Part shown: piece after piece, positions 1 to 8,618 of the stretch
How positions within the stretch are numbered: position 1 is the first letter of the stretch
Layout: every line of letters starts with the position of its first letter
Assembly (NCBI RefSeq): GCF_001434115.1
Contig: NZ_AZDW01000016.1
Coordinates: 1-64,000 of the forward strand
DNA from: Levilactobacillus zymae DSM 19395
GTDB lineage: Bacteria; Bacillota; Bacilli; Lactobacillales; Lactobacillaceae
Direction of reading: 5' to 3'
Length of the DNA stretch: 64,000 bases
Notes under the pieces: model-generated
What the model was told of the DNA's origin: nothing
The model's input: the letters and a program-made list of their open reading frames with translations, nothing else
The model's database searches: none
Position numbers and translations under genes: made by a program

Positions 1-94
1 TCTTGTCAACAACTTTTTTCAATCAATTTTGAATATATATTCAAAATTTAAATTCAATTGAGAAACGCTGTTGCTCTCGTTGACAACATAAATC

Positions 95-123
95 ATTGTA
101 TCAGTTGGCCTAGCTAACGTCAA
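95..123 (-). promoter_or_regulatory. rRNA-type promoter, second of a tandem array
   Basis: Minus-strand -35 TTGACG (118-123) and -10 TACAAT (95-100) are spaced by 17 nt. The initially transcribed region carries GTTGTCAAC...GCAAC, resembling the one after the upstream promoter. A third -35, TTGACA, preceded by an A-rich tract, lies at 4-9; its -10 would be beyond the window edge. Confidence 0.6.
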
Positions 124-198
124 GCATAAATTTCAATTTGTATGTCTATCCATAAACTTGATTTTTATGCACTCGGTTGCTTTGCGACAACAGATAAT

Positions 199-227
199 AT
201 CATATCAAGCATTCCCCATCCGGTCAA
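199..227 (-). promoter_or_regulatory. rRNA-type promoter, first of a tandem array
   Basis: On the minus strand a -35 TTGACC (222-227) and a -10 TATGAT (199-204) are separated by 17 nt. It is followed by GTTGTCGC...GCAAC, a short hairpin also seen after the next promoter. It points out of the window to the left, where an rRNA operon would be expected next to dus in lactobacilli. The rRNA assignment is inference. Confidence 0.6.
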
Positions 228-237
228 GCACTTTTCC

Positions 238-287
238 CAAAAAAATTAAAATAAAACGGCGCCCTCCCCTAAATGGAGAAAGCACCG
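238..287 (-). terminator. Rho-independent terminator of dus
   Basis: A 13-bp stem (257-269 with 275-287, allowing G-U pairs on the minus-strand RNA), a 5-nt loop and a long U-rich tail directly follow the dus stop codon. It separates dus from the promoter array. Confidence 0.85.
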
Positions 288-292
288 TCCAA

Positions 293-1312
293 TCAACGAT
301 AACGGGGAACCGGCCGTTGCCGATTCCGCGCAGTCAATTTCGTTAAAAAGTCTTCAAGTAGTGTCTGCATCGTTGCTTCATCAGTCGCGTCCGTCAACGC
401 CACCTTAGTCCGTGCTGCGTGGGGAATCCCCTTCAGATAGTAGGCCACCTGATTTCGAAAATCCCGCGGACCATCTTGGGGCCCCCTAGCGACGCACAGC
501 GCGTGCAAGTGTTCCTGGGCCCACGCAATTTTCTGCTCCGGGGTCGCTTCCGGTAAGAGTTCTCCGGTCTGCAGGTACTGATTTACCCGTTTCAACAACC
601 ACGGGTTCCCCATCACGGCCCGGCCAATCATCACGGCATCCGCCCCAACCTCGGTCAACATGCGCTTCGCGTCTTCCGGGGTCCGGACATCCCCATTCCC
701 CATAAACGGAATGGTCAACCGATCGGCCACCTGCGCTAAGAGGTGCCAATCAGCTTGGCCCTGGTACATCTGTTTCCGAGTTCGCCCGTGCATCGCCAGC
801 GCACTGGCCCCCGCTCGTTCGGCAGCCAAGGCATTCTCCACCGCATACAGGTGGCGGTCATCCCAACCCGTGCGCATCTTGACCGTTACCGGCTTATGCA
901 CGGCCGCGACCACGGCACTGACCATCTGATAAACCTTGTCGGGGTCCAGGAGCCATTTCGCTCCCGCTTCCGTATTCACGACCTTATTCACGGGACAGCC
1001 CATATTGATATCAATAATGTCGGCTGCCGTGTGTTGATCCACAAATTGCGCCGCCTGCACCAACGTTTCCTGGGTGCCGCCAAAAATCTGGATACTCATC
1101 GGGTGTTCATGTGGGGCTACGGCCATCATCGCTAACGTCCGTTGGTTATGGTAATGAATCCCCTGCCCCGAGATCATCTCACATTCGACCAGTCCGGCAC
1201 CAAATTCCTTACAGATCACCCGAAAGGCTACGTTGGTCACGCCTGCCATCGGGGCGACCACGACCCGGTTGGGAATGGTCACGTCCCCAATTTGCCAAGG
1301 TGTGTTTAACAT
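293..1312 (-). CDS. dus: tRNA-dihydrouridine synthase (DusB-type)
   Basis: Flavoprotein that reduces specific uridines in the tRNA D-loop to dihydrouridine with NADPH; cytosolic. The 339-residue protein has the family TIM-barrel start (PNRVVVAPMAGVTN), the DINMGCPVNKV motif holding the catalytic cysteine, the HGRTRKQMYQG segment that binds FMN phosphate and substrate, and the NGDVRTPEDA and MIGRAVMGNPW motifs. Length is normal for the family. Its ATG overlaps the hslO stop (TAATG), so the two are translationally coupled. In related genomes lysS usually follows dus; here a terminator and rRNA-type promoters follow instead. Confidence 0.95.
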   Translation of the reverse strand: MLNTPWQIGDVTIPNRVVVAPMAGVTNVAFRVICKEFGAGLVECEMISGQGIHYHNQRTLAMMAVAPHEHPMSIQIFGGTQETLVQAAQFVDQHTAADIIDINMGCPVNKVVNTEAGAKWLLDPDKVYQMVSAVVAAVHKPVTVKMRTGWDDRHLYAVENALAAERAGASALAMHGRTRKQMYQGQADWHLLAQVADRLTIPFMGNGDVRTPEDAKRMLTEVGADAVMIGRAVMGNPWLLKRVNQYLQTGELLPEATPEQKIAWAQEHLHALCVARGPQDGPRDFRNQVAYYLKGIPHAARTKVALTDATDEATMQTLLEDFLTKLTARNRQRPVPRYR

Positions 1313-2199
1313 TACTTAGCCTGCGCTTTCGCGAGAATATCCCGAAGCTCATCCTCGGAGAATTCGTACTTGTTGCCACAGAAATGGCAAACCGCTTCCG
1401 CCCCGTGGTCTTCGTCGATCATTTCTTGGATGGCTTCTGCCGAAACGGAAGCCAAAGCCGCTGCAAACCGGTCCTTCGAGCAATCACACTTAAATTCAAC
1501 CGGTAACTTCTGCAGGATCTGAATCTCTTCATCCTTAAAGAGCAGGTTCAAGATGTCTTTCGGCTTCTGCCCGTCCAAGAGCAATTCCGAAACCATCGGC
1601 ATTTCCTTTAACCGTTTTTCCAACCGGGCGATGGCCTCGTCCGTGGCGCCTGGCATGACCTGAATCATGAAGCCACCGGCCACCTTGACCGAATTATCGG
1701 GTTCCACGAAGACCGACACCCCCACGGAACTCGGGATTTGTTCGGACTTCGCCAGATAATAGGTAAAGTCTTCGCCTAATTCTCCCGAGATAATGGGGAC
1801 TTGTCCCGTATACGGTTGGCTCAGGCCTTGGTCTTTGGTGACCGTCAGCATGCCCTGCGTGCCGACCGCCTTCTTCACGTCGATCTTATGCTTGGCGTTC
1901 AAGGGTAAACTGGTGTGGGGGTACTGTAAATACCCCTTCACCGTGCCGTTAGCGTTCCCGTCGACCACGATAGCGCCCACGGGCCCGTGCCCGTTGACCT
2001 TGACCGTCAGCTTCTCGTCCCCCTTTAAGAGCGACGTGGACAGTAACATGGTCCCAATCAACGTCCGCCCCAACGCGGCCGTGGCGGCACTCCAGGTGTC
2101 GTGGCGCCGTTGGGCTTCCGCCACCGTGTCGGTCGCATCGACCGCGTAGGCGCGAAACATCCCGTTGGCCACTAAGCTTTTAACTAAATAATCTGCCAT
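1312..2199 (-). CDS. hslO: Hsp33 redox-regulated chaperone
   Basis: Cytosolic holdase chaperone activated by oxidative unfolding. The C-terminus shows the four zinc cysteines as CDC (KCDCSK) and CHFC (VCHFCGNK), which form the redox switch in this family. I place the start at the internal ATG giving MADYLVKS, the conserved Hsp33 N-terminus, four codons inside the longest frame; AAAGGA lies about 12 nt upstream. It follows ftsH in the minus-strand block and overlaps dus by one base. Confidence 0.93.
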   Translation of the reverse strand: MADYLVKSLVANGMFRAYAVDATDTVAEAQRRHDTWSAATAALGRTLIGTMLLSTSLLKGDEKLTVKVNGHGPVGAIVVDGNANGTVKGYLQYPHTSLPLNAKHKIDVKKAVGTQGMLTVTKDQGLSQPYTGQVPIISGELGEDFTYYLAKSEQIPSSVGVSVFVEPDNSVKVAGGFMIQVMPGATDEAIARLEKRLKEMPMVSELLLDGQKPKDILNLLFKDEEIQILQKLPVEFKCDCSKDRFAAALASVSAEAIQEMIDEDHGAEAVCHFCGNKYEFSEDELRDILAKAQAK

Positions 2200-2269
2200 T
2201 CTCTGCTTCATTCCTTTCAGCGACTGTTTTCATCATGCCCTACCATACCAAAAAAACCGTTATTTGCAA

Positions 2270-2305
2270 ACAAGAAAGGGACCGGAAATAGCTTCCAGTC
2301 CCCTT
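2270..2305 (-). terminator. Terminator hairpin after ftsH
   Basis: A 13-bp stem (2275-2287 with 2293-2305) and 5-nt loop on the minus strand lie just after the ftsH stop, followed by a modestly U-rich tail. It would reduce readthrough into hslO-dus. Confidence 0.7.
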
Positions 2306-2315
2306 CAGTGGGCGA

Positions 2316-4451
2316 TTATTCAGGATCATTCGACTGATGGTCGTCCTTCGACGCGTCATCAGTAGCTGAGCTAGCCGCAGAATCCGCTGCAGAAGATGGC
2401 TGTGCGTCTTCCTGAGCGTCACTGGCCGCAGACGAGGCTAACTTAGCCTCGGTATTGGCATGACGAGCAGCTTCTCGGCGTTCCAGTTCGCGCTTAGATT
2501 CTTCGAACGTGGCCGCCTTTTCGCTAGGAAATTCGTCATTGCTGTCCTTTTCCGGCATCTTCCCGGTGTTAAACAAACTGAGAATTTGCTTTTCGTCCAG
2601 CGTTTCGTATTTCAGCAAGGCTTCCGCGATAATCTTGTGTTCAGCTTTATGCTCTTCCAGAATCTTCCGGGCAGTGTCGTGGGCTTCGTTGATGATCCGC
2701 CGCACTTCGCTGTCAATCAGATTGGACGTGTGTTCGGAGTAAGCTGGTTGGTTGTAGTAGCCGGCCCCAGCAAATGGTTGGCCGCTGCCACTTTCCAACG
2801 CCACCGTTCCGACGGCGTCACTCATCCCGTACTGGGTGACCATGGCCCGCGCAATCTGCGTGGCTTGCTCGAAGTCATTGGAAGCCCCGGACGATTCGGA
2901 ATGGAAAATCAATTCTTCGGCCGTCCGACCACCCATTAACCCGGCAATCTGTTCCATGGCATCCTTCTTGGACATCAGCATCTGATCTTCCCGTGGCAAC
3001 ATGATGGCGTACCCGCCAGCACGGCCCCGCGGTACAATCGTGACCTTGTGGACCACCCGGGCATCGTTGAGGACTAACCCCACGATGGTGTGCCCGGCTT
3101 CGTGGTAAGCCACCGTCTTGCGTTCTTGGGGACTGACCACGCGGTCCTTCTTGGCTGGCCCGGCGATGACCCGGTCTTCGGCTTCATCTAAGTCAGAAGC
3201 GTCCACTTGGGTCTTGTTACGCCGTGCCGCCAACAAGGCAGCTTCGTTCAAGAGGTTTTCCAAGTCGGCCCCGACAAAGCCGGGCGTCTGCTTGGCAATT
3301 TCCTTTAAATCAACATCGTTGGCTAACGGCTTGTTCTTGGCGTGAACCTTCAGGATGGCTTCCCGACCCTTAACGTCTGGGCGACCAACCAGAATCTTCC
3401 GGTCAAACCGACCTGGCCGTAACAGTGCGGGGTCCAACACATCGGACCGGTTCGTAGCGGCCATCACGATGACCCCTTCACTCCCGGTAAACCCGTCCAT
3501 TTCAACCAGCAATTGGTTCAACGTTTGTTCACGTTCATCGTGGCCACCGCCCATGCCGGCACCCCGTTGACGACCAACCGCATCAATTTCATCGATAAAG
3601 ATGATCGAAGGTGCGGCCTTTTTGGCCTGTTCAAACAGATCCCGGACACGGCTGGCCCCGACCCCAACGAACATTTCCACGAAATCCGAACCGGAAATCG
3701 AGAAGAATGGAACGCCGGCTTCACCAGCCACGGCCTTCGCCAGCAACGTTTTACCAGTTCCTGGCGGGCCCTCTAGTAAGACCCCGGATGGGATCCGGGC
3801 GCCTAACGATACAAACTTACGCGGATTCTTCAAGAACTCGACCACTTCGACCAGTTCTTGCTTTTCCTCCTCCTCACCAGCGACATCGGAGAACCGTACT
3901 TTGTTCTCTTTACTGTCCGCCGGCTTGGCCTTGGACTTCCCAAAGTTCATGACTCGGCCATTGCCGCCGCCTTGGCCGGCTTGACCCATCATCATGTAGA
4001 AGAAGAAGAAGAAAATTACCAATGGTGCTGCATACACTAAGAGGTTGAGCCAGAAACCACTGGATTCTTCCGCTTTGGTATTCATCTTGACATTGTGCTG
4101 CTTGGCGGTCTTGTCAATCTCAGAAACCGTCGAGTTATTGGTCAAGACTTGGGTGCTAAAGCCAGTCACAGCGGTGCTTTGTGACCCGCCAAGACTGAAA
4201 CCGGTATTCGTGGTCCGCTTTTGCGCGTTCCGGTACTCCCCGGTAATCTTGTAGACGCCCCCAGAAGGCTGAATAGAGAAGCTCTTAATCTTATTCGCAT
4301 TCAGGTCTTTGACGAACTGACTCGATTGGATTTCTTGGGATTGTGAGTTGGTGTTATTACCATTAAACAGATAAACCACACCAATGATCAACAAGAAGAT
4401 CACAATGTAAAACAGGCTGTTACGGAACAGTCCATTTCGTCGATTATTCAT
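2316..4451 (-). CDS. ftsH: ATP-dependent zinc metalloprotease FtsH
   Basis: Membrane-anchored AAA+ protease that degrades misfolded membrane proteins and regulators. The 711 residues show two N-terminal membrane segments (about 12-30 and 133-155) around an extracytoplasmic domain, Walker A GPPGTGKT (228-235), Walker B IIFIDEID (283-290), the second region of homology ending RPGRFDRK, and the zinc-protease motif HEAGH (450-454). The last 50 or so residues form an Ala/Ser/Asp-rich acidic tail, as in many lactic acid bacteria. It follows hpt in the usual tilS-hpt-ftsH order. Confidence 0.97.
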   Translation of the reverse strand: MNNRRNGLFRNSLFYIVIFLLIIGVVYLFNGNNTNSQSQEIQSSQFVKDLNANKIKSFSIQPSGGVYKITGEYRNAQKRTTNTGFSLGGSQSTAVTGFSTQVLTNNSTVSEIDKTAKQHNVKMNTKAEESSGFWLNLLVYAAPLVIFFFFFYMMMGQAGQGGGNGRVMNFGKSKAKPADSKENKVRFSDVAGEEEEKQELVEVVEFLKNPRKFVSLGARIPSGVLLEGPPGTGKTLLAKAVAGEAGVPFFSISGSDFVEMFVGVGASRVRDLFEQAKKAAPSIIFIDEIDAVGRQRGAGMGGGHDEREQTLNQLLVEMDGFTGSEGVIVMAATNRSDVLDPALLRPGRFDRKILVGRPDVKGREAILKVHAKNKPLANDVDLKEIAKQTPGFVGADLENLLNEAALLAARRNKTQVDASDLDEAEDRVIAGPAKKDRVVSPQERKTVAYHEAGHTIVGLVLNDARVVHKVTIVPRGRAGGYAIMLPREDQMLMSKKDAMEQIAGLMGGRTAEELIFHSESSGASNDFEQATQIARAMVTQYGMSDAVGTVALESGSGQPFAGAGYYNQPAYSEHTSNLIDSEVRRIINEAHDTARKILEEHKAEHKIIAEALLKYETLDEKQILSLFNTGKMPEKDSNDEFPSEKAATFEESKRELERREAARHANTEAKLASSAASDAQEDAQPSSAADSAASSATDDASKDDHQSNDPE

Positions 4452-4562
4452 GTCGTGCCTCCTTACTCACAGTTCCCAGTCTAACCACAGACAGGAACGA
4501 AATTTAGAGCTTATGCCCTTTAACTAAATAAGATGTTATCACAATTGACTATCGTTGACTAA

Positions 4563-5105
4563 TTATTTATCTGCGTAAACTTCCGGCTTCAAAACACCGA
4601 CGTATGGGAGGTTGCGATATTTTTCTTCGTAGTCCAAGCCATAGCCGACCACAAACTCACTCGGCACGTTAAAACCAACGTAGTCCGCCTTGGCTTCAAC
4701 CACTCGGCCACTGGGTTTGTCCATCAACGTGCAGACCTTGATCGACTTGGCGTTGCGGTCCTTCAACAGGTCCTCTAAGTACTTCAACGTCCGGCCCGTA
4801 TCGATAATGTCTTCAACTAACAAAATGTCGCGCCCACTGACGTCCGTATCCAAATCCTTCAACAGGGTAATGGTTCCGGTTGACGCCGTCCCACCGTGGT
4901 AACTCGACACATCAATAAAATCAATTTCAGCGTAAATGTCCATGTCCCGAATGACGTCCGTCATAAACAGGATGGCCCCTTTTAACACACAGATGATCAG
5001 TGGGGTCTTCCCCTGGTAATCTTCTGCCAGCTGGGTACCGAGTCGTTTGCAGGCTGCGGCAATGTCTTCCTCACTATATAGGACCTTTTCAATATCGTTA
5101 TTCAT
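4563..5105 (-). CDS. hpt: Hypoxanthine phosphoribosyltransferase
   Basis: Purine salvage enzyme converting hypoxanthine or guanine plus PRPP to IMP or GMP. The PRPP-binding motif [13 protein letters not shown] and the C-terminal [18 protein letters not shown] are typical. I chose the start giving [11 protein letters not shown] (180 residues): it has AAAGGGGA 6-7 nt upstream, and its ATG lies inside the last codons of tilS. The 12-residue upstream extension would overlap tilS further and is unlikely. In Bacillus the HprT-FtsH-TilS neighbourhood is functionally linked. Confidence 0.95.
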   Translation of the reverse strand: MNNDIEKVLYSEEDIAAACKRLGTQLAEDYQGKTPLIICVLKGAILFMTDVIRDMDIYAEIDFIDVSSYHGGTASTGTITLLKDLDTDVSGRDILLVEDIIDTGRTLKYLEDLLKDRNAKSIKVCTLMDKPSGRVVEAKADYVGFNVPSEFVVGYGLDYEEKYRNLPYVGVLKPEVYADK

Positions 5106-6483
5106 GCTGTTCCCCTTTCGCCAATACAGGCTGTATGCCAATATAATAGTTTGTGGTGTGTTGCCGTGGTGGTAAGACCGACCACTTGACGCCCAGAGCC
5201 GCCAACACGGTTCCCTGGGCGGTGACTAAAACGGCCACTTGCGACCGTTGTTGCTGCGGGACTTTTGCGTTGATCAACGCCCGCCGCACCGACTGGTGGT
5301 GGTTCCCGGCTAACCGCAGTTGGTCACCGGAGCGCCAGGAGCGAACGGTCAACGGCCAGTCATGCACCGTTAACCCCACCGGATGTAACTGCGGCGCCGA
5401 GTTAGGAGTTGAAAAAACGCCCAACAACCAGTTGTCCCCAACCGGTTGCCATTGGTTCAAGTCTACCATAAAACTAAAATCACTCACGGATTTTTTTCCG
5501 AATTTTTCGGCTTTTTTCACGTAAAATGTCCGGTACTCTTTGCTGACCTGCCACCCGCCCCCTAAGGATACGGCCCCGGTCGCCCGTTGCCGGTTGGCCA
5601 ACAGGTGTAACGCCTGGGTCAGATGGGCCGGCCGGGCACTGACCGCGGGGGCCACCCGCTTAATCAGTCGGGTCAACAAGAGTCGTTGTTCCGCGGCTGG
5701 TCGCGCCAAGAGCGGGGCAATCTGACCGGTCACCGGTTGCCAACTAGTGACCAGCATTGCCAGCGTCGCATCCAGGGCGCGGTCCGCCACCGTTAGCACC
5801 GCCGCCAATTGTTGGCCGTAATCGCCAAGATGGTCGACGACCTGGGGATTTTCGCGCGCCAGGGCGGGCAAAATCTGGTGACGGACCCGGTTGCGACTGG
5901 CGACTAATTCTTGATTAGTCGCGTCCTCGTACCAGGGGAGCTGGTGCTGTTGGGCGTACTGCCGCAGTTGGGCCTTGGTGAAGGGCAATAACGGGTGAAT
6001 CACTTGGCCCGGCGGTAAGGGGCGACTAGCCGCCATCCCCGTGAGTTGGTCGAGTTGCCCGCCCCGAATCAACTTCAGGAGAATGGTCTCGGCCTGCTCG
6101 TCGGCCTGATGGGCCGTGGCCACCCAGTCCGCGCCTTGGACCCGCAACTGTTCGGCAAAAAAGGCGTAACGAAATTGCCGGGCCGCGGCTTCCGTCCCGT
6201 GAACGGGATGGTCGGCGACTGGCCAATGCTTGACCACCAGGGGTAACCCGTGTTGGGCACACCACCGGGTCAAAAAGGCCTCTTCCTCACGACTCTGCGC
6301 CCGTAATTCGTGATTGACGTGCACCACCGTCAATTGGGGACGTTCGGCCGCCGGCAAGTGACTCAGCAGAGCCAACAGGACCATCGAGTCGACCCCCGTT
6401 GACACGGCGACTAAGCCGTGCTGCTGGGGACCGCCCCACGCCCGGTCGTGCCACTGCTGTCGAAAGTCCGCTGCCAACGTCAT
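5098..6483 (-). CDS. tilS: tRNA(Ile)-lysidine synthetase
   Basis: Modifies the wobble cytidine of the CAU-anticodon tRNA(Ile) to lysidine using ATP and lysine, changing its reading from AUG to AUA; essential in most bacteria. The PP-loop motif is STGVDS (residues 28-33), followed by a long C-terminal region with TilS-like substrate-binding segments. The 461 residues match the family length. The start ATG has an AAGGGGG ribosome site. It overlaps hpt by 8 nt. Confidence 0.93.
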   Translation of the reverse strand: MTLAADFRQQWHDRAWGGPQQHGLVAVSTGVDSMVLLALLSHLPAAERPQLTVVHVNHELRAQSREEEAFLTRWCAQHGLPLVVKHWPVADHPVHGTEAAARQFRYAFFAEQLRVQGADWVATAHQADEQAETILLKLIRGGQLDQLTGMAASRPLPPGQVIHPLLPFTKAQLRQYAQQHQLPWYEDATNQELVASRNRVRHQILPALARENPQVVDHLGDYGQQLAAVLTVADRALDATLAMLVTSWQPVTGQIAPLLARPAAEQRLLLTRLIKRVAPAVSARPAHLTQALHLLANRQRATGAVSLGGGWQVSKEYRTFYVKKAEKFGKKSVSDFSFMVDLNQWQPVGDNWLLGVFSTPNSAPQLHPVGLTVHDWPLTVRSWRSGDQLRLAGNHHQSVRRALINAKVPQQQRSQVAVLVTAQGTVLAALGVKWSVLPPRQHTTNYYIGIQPVLAKGEQHE

Positions 6484-6507
6484 GTTCGTCGTTCCCCCTT
6501 AAATCTG

Positions 6508-6542
6508 GATAAACAAAAGGGCCGCAACGCGTGCGGTCCTTT
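6508..6542 (-). terminator. Terminator after the S1-domain gene
   Basis: An 11-bp stem (6516-6526 with 6532-6542, one mismatch) followed on the minus strand by TTTTGTTTAT lies between the S1-domain gene and tilS. Confidence 0.65.
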
Positions 6543-6569
6543 CTTCATTACTAAACGTTAAAATCGACG

Positions 6570-7130
6570 TTAGCTCCGCCGACCGCCACGACCGCCGCGC
6601 TTCCCTTCGGTATTGCGCTTGATCGTTGCTAACCGGTCCTCACTTTGTTTCAAGAACCCGGACATCATGTCGTCAAAATTCTCTTTATGGTTCGAGTGAT
6701 GGCCGGCAAAGCGACCGTTAGCTGAGCCATGGTGTGACCGCGACCCGTTATTCTCAAATCGCCGACCGCCATGGCCATGATCACCGTGGTCGCCCCCATT
6801 ATTATGGAAGTTTCCCCGGTGTTCATTCCCACCACGATGATCGTGTTCGCGGTGGTCGTTATTGTGTGGTCGATGCGCGTGTTCGGATGCGGGGTGATCC
6901 TGTGCTTTACGGATCGACAACCCAATCTTCCCATCATTGCCCACGGTTAACACCTTAACCGTGACCTCATCACCTACGGATAACACGTCGTGGATGTCCT
7001 TCACGTATCCGTCAGAAATTTCACTAATGTGGACTAACCCGGTCTTGTGGTCACCCAAATCAACAAATGCGCCAAAGTTCGTAATTCCAGAGACCTTTCC
7101 GGAAACCTTAGCTCCAACCTCGATTGCCAT
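6570..7130 (-). CDS. S1 RNA-binding domain protein (YabR-like) with His-rich tail
   Basis: Small cytosolic RNA-binding protein of the YabR general-stress/S1 family; precise role unknown. Residues 1-75 form one S1/OB-fold domain (GAKVSGKVSGITNFGAFVDL ... GLVHISEI ... GLSI). Residues about 79-148 are a low-complexity linker with roughly 17 histidines among Gly, Asn, Asp and Arg, then a helical segment and an RGGRGGRR end. The start giving MAIEVGAK is preceded by AAGGAGGA; 17 upstream in-frame residues are untranslated leader. It has its own promoter at 7165-7192 and lies between divIC and tilS as in Bacillus. Confidence 0.85.
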   Translation of the reverse strand: MAIEVGAKVSGKVSGITNFGAFVDLGDHKTGLVHISEISDGYVKDIHDVLSVGDEVTVKVLTVGNDGKIGLSIRKAQDHPASEHAHRPHNNDHREHDHRGGNEHRGNFHNNGGDHGDHGHGGRRFENNGSRSHHGSANGRFAGHHSNHKENFDDMMSGFLKQSEDRLATIKRNTEGKRGGRGGRRS

Positions 7131-7164
7131 AAACAAGAAGTTCCTCCTTAAAATAAGTGCTTTC

Positions 7165-7192
7165 AGTATACCACAACTCAAGCCAATCCCAA
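7165..7192 (-). promoter_or_regulatory. Promoter of the S1-domain gene
   Basis: Minus-strand -35 TTGGGA (7187-7192), 16-nt spacer, extended -10 TGGTATACT (-10 core 7165-7170), about 30 nt upstream of the start codon. Confidence 0.6.
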
Positions 7193-7418
7193 ACTGCCAA
7201 AATCTTGAATTTAACGCGAATTTAGCGGGGTTACGCCCACGTCGCTTTTTCAGAAAACTCGGGACTGTTTCCCCCTTACCAGTTCGTGATTCACGATTAT
7301 TTTCACCTGGAAATCACTTGACCTGACCACTATCTAGTCTACCATGTTTCGTCAACATTCCTCTATAGAGAATCGACTTCGCCGCAGTTATCCCGGCGGC
7401 GCAACTAATCTCAAATGG

Positions 7419-7464
7419 CTAAAAAATCCGCAAGTCCCAGCCACTAGCTGCCGACTTACGGATT
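7419..7464 (-). terminator. Rho-independent terminator of divIC
   Basis: A 12-bp stem (7425-7436 with 7453-7464) followed by a run of six U on the minus strand, immediately after the divIC stop. Confidence 0.85.
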
Positions 7465-7469
7465 CTGAA

Positions 7470-7886
7470 TCACTTGGCCGTCACATCACTCGCGTGGTCA
7501 CCGGGCAGACTGTAGATGGTCTCCCCCGTTTTCGAGTAATAGTACTTTGACCGAATTAACTGGCCCAAGTAATCTTTGTTATTTAACTGTTTGACTTCTA
7601 ATTTCAGCTTGGCATTGGTCTGCTTGGTCTGGGCCAGCTTCTGTTTACTGGTCGTGACCTGCTGATTCACGTGGTGCAAACTGGCGTTGGTCCGCACGAG
7701 TTGAATACCGAGGATCAACGCAAACACCGCAAAAACGGCTAAGATTCGGGCCATCCGCCGCACCCGGCGCCGTTTAAGCCCGTGATGCGTGTGCTTGGTC
7801 GCGACCTGTTGCCGAGCCAATCGTCGTGTGTACTCGTTTTCTAAGCGTTGCACTTTCGCCGTTTGCGGTTGTTTGCTATCCGCCAT
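7470..7886 (-). CDS. divIC: Septum formation initiator DivIC/FtsB family
   Basis: Bitopic divisome protein that, with FtsL and DivIB/FtsQ, activates septal peptidoglycan synthesis. The protein has a basic cytoplasmic N-terminus (RRVRRMAR), one membrane segment (ILAVFAVFALILGIQLV) and a coiled coil (NQQVTTSKQKLAQTKQTNAKLKLEVKQL is spread over this part), ending in the short extracellular segment usual for DivIC. I start at MADSKQPQ (138 residues), since the upstream 19 codons overlap the likely promoter zone. It sits alone between two terminator or repeat regions, with an extended -10 promoter at 7927-7935. Confidence 0.88.
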   Translation of the reverse strand: MADSKQPQTAKVQRLENEYTRRLARQQVATKHTHHGLKRRRVRRMARILAVFAVFALILGIQLVRTNASLHHVNQQVTTSKQKLAQTKQTNAKLKLEVKQLNNKDYLGQLIRSKYYYSKTGETIYSLPGDHASDVTAK

Positions 7887-7926
7887 ATCGTTCACCCCAC
7901 TGAACTTGACCAAATTAGTTAACTTG

Positions 7927-7935
7927 AGTATAGCA
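7927..7935 (-). promoter_or_regulatory. Extended -10 promoter of divIC
   Basis: TGCTATACT on the minus strand (core TATACT 7927-7932) about 40 nt upstream of the divIC start codon; no strong -35 is visible. Confidence 0.5.
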
Positions 7936-8162
7936 ACTTTCAAATTAACCGTCTAGCGGGTTAAGCATAATGTAAAACATTCGTCATATTCAATCGTCGA
8001 GCCACCCGACCATGCGCCGCTGAATCCTCTTCCCGAAGATTTAACGGGTGGGGCGAGATTCTTGTGACTAGTCTGGCTCAAAACTCAATCACCGATCAAA
8101 TAACTACTTAGTTATCGTCTAACTCGGAAAAACACATTCAAGTTACCGTCATAACGAGTGTA

Positions 8163-8318
8163 AGCTGGAGGGCCAGTCAGAAATGGGCTCAGGGGTGTCG
8201 TTTGTCTTAGCCGGCGTTTTTTTGCCGGGTTAGACAAAGGTCGGTCTTCAAGACCTGGTTTACGGGCTTGAAGCCGTACCCACCCCGTTCCAGCCCGTTT
8301 CTGACTGGCCTGGAAGCG
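8163..8318 (+). repeat. Family 1 structured element, copy 1
   Basis: A 156-nt element that recurs at 46160-46316. It folds into an outer stem P1 (8171-8189 with 8292-8310), an inner P2 (8192-8197 with 8281-8286, GGGGTG/CACCCC), a hairpin P3 (8201-8207 with 8232-8238; 8211-8215 with 8224-8228) and a hairpin P4 (8239-8241 with 8278-8280; 8243-8244 with 8274-8275; 8246-8252 with 8267-8273). Both copies share the ends AGCTGGAG and TGGAAGCG. Paired positions co-vary between copies, so structure is conserved. The T8184-G8297 pair is a wobble only if the plus strand is the RNA. Function unknown; it could be a dispersed ncRNA or a non-autonomous mobile repeat. Confidence 0.85.
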
Positions 8319-8344
8319 TTGAAATTCACTAGGTTGGCCTTTGA

Positions 8345-8617
8345 CTAGTCTTTGCGAAAGTCTTGGGCGTAGTCTTCCTTGACGATGGTGTACATCCGTT
8401 CGGCGTCTTCCTTCTTGGTGGTTTCCAGTAAGGCATCGACCTTGACCGTCAACGTTTTGTTCCCGAACTTGATGACTAATTCGTCGTTGGTCGCCACGTT
8501 ACTCGACGACTTAGCGACCTTACCGTTCACTAAGATTCGGCCCTTGTCCGCGATTTCCTTAGCGACCGAGCGCCGCTTGATGATGCGAGATACCTTTAAG
8601 AATTTATCTAAACGCAT
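8345..8617 (-). CDS. rqcP: S4-domain ribosome quality control protein RqcP
   Basis: Small RNA-binding protein (YabO/RqcP family, related to the C-terminal part of Hsp15). With RqcH it adds poly-alanine tails to stalled nascent chains on 50S subunits. The S4 fold is clear in [21 protein letters not shown] and [13 protein letters not shown], followed by a short tail. Ninety residues from the chosen start MRLDKFLK, which has GGAGG about 9 nt upstream; the four codons before it overlap the end of the flippase gene. The position next to mfd and the MurJ-like gene is as in Bacillus. Confidence 0.9.
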   Translation of the reverse strand: MRLDKFLKVSRIIKRRSVAKEIADKGRILVNGKVAKSSSNVATNDELVIKFGNKTLTVKVDALLETTKKEDAERMYTIVKEDYAQDFRKD

Positions 8618-8618
8618 A

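Larger units (their letters stand above)
7131..7469. other. Intergenic region between the S1-domain gene and divIC
   Basis: About 340 nt without a gene. It holds the S1-gene promoter (7165-7192), a short GCCGC/GCGGC hairpin near 7380-7400 and the divIC terminator (7419-7464). Nothing else is convincing. Confidence 0.6.
7887..8344. other. Intergenic region upstream of divIC holding a structured repeat
   Basis: 458 nt between divIC and rqcP. It contains the divIC promoter (7927-7935) and the family 1 structured element (8163-8318). The stretch 7940-8160 is without recognisable features. Confidence 0.7.

Noticed and set aside
158-346. 62-codon plus-strand frame
   Set aside because: Overlaps rRNA-type promoters, the dus terminator and the end of dus; no ribosome site and no family resemblance.
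6665-6937. 90-codon minus-strand frame inside the S1-domain gene
   Set aside because: Alternative-frame reading of the His-rich linker; the S1 frame has the conserved domain and ribosome site.
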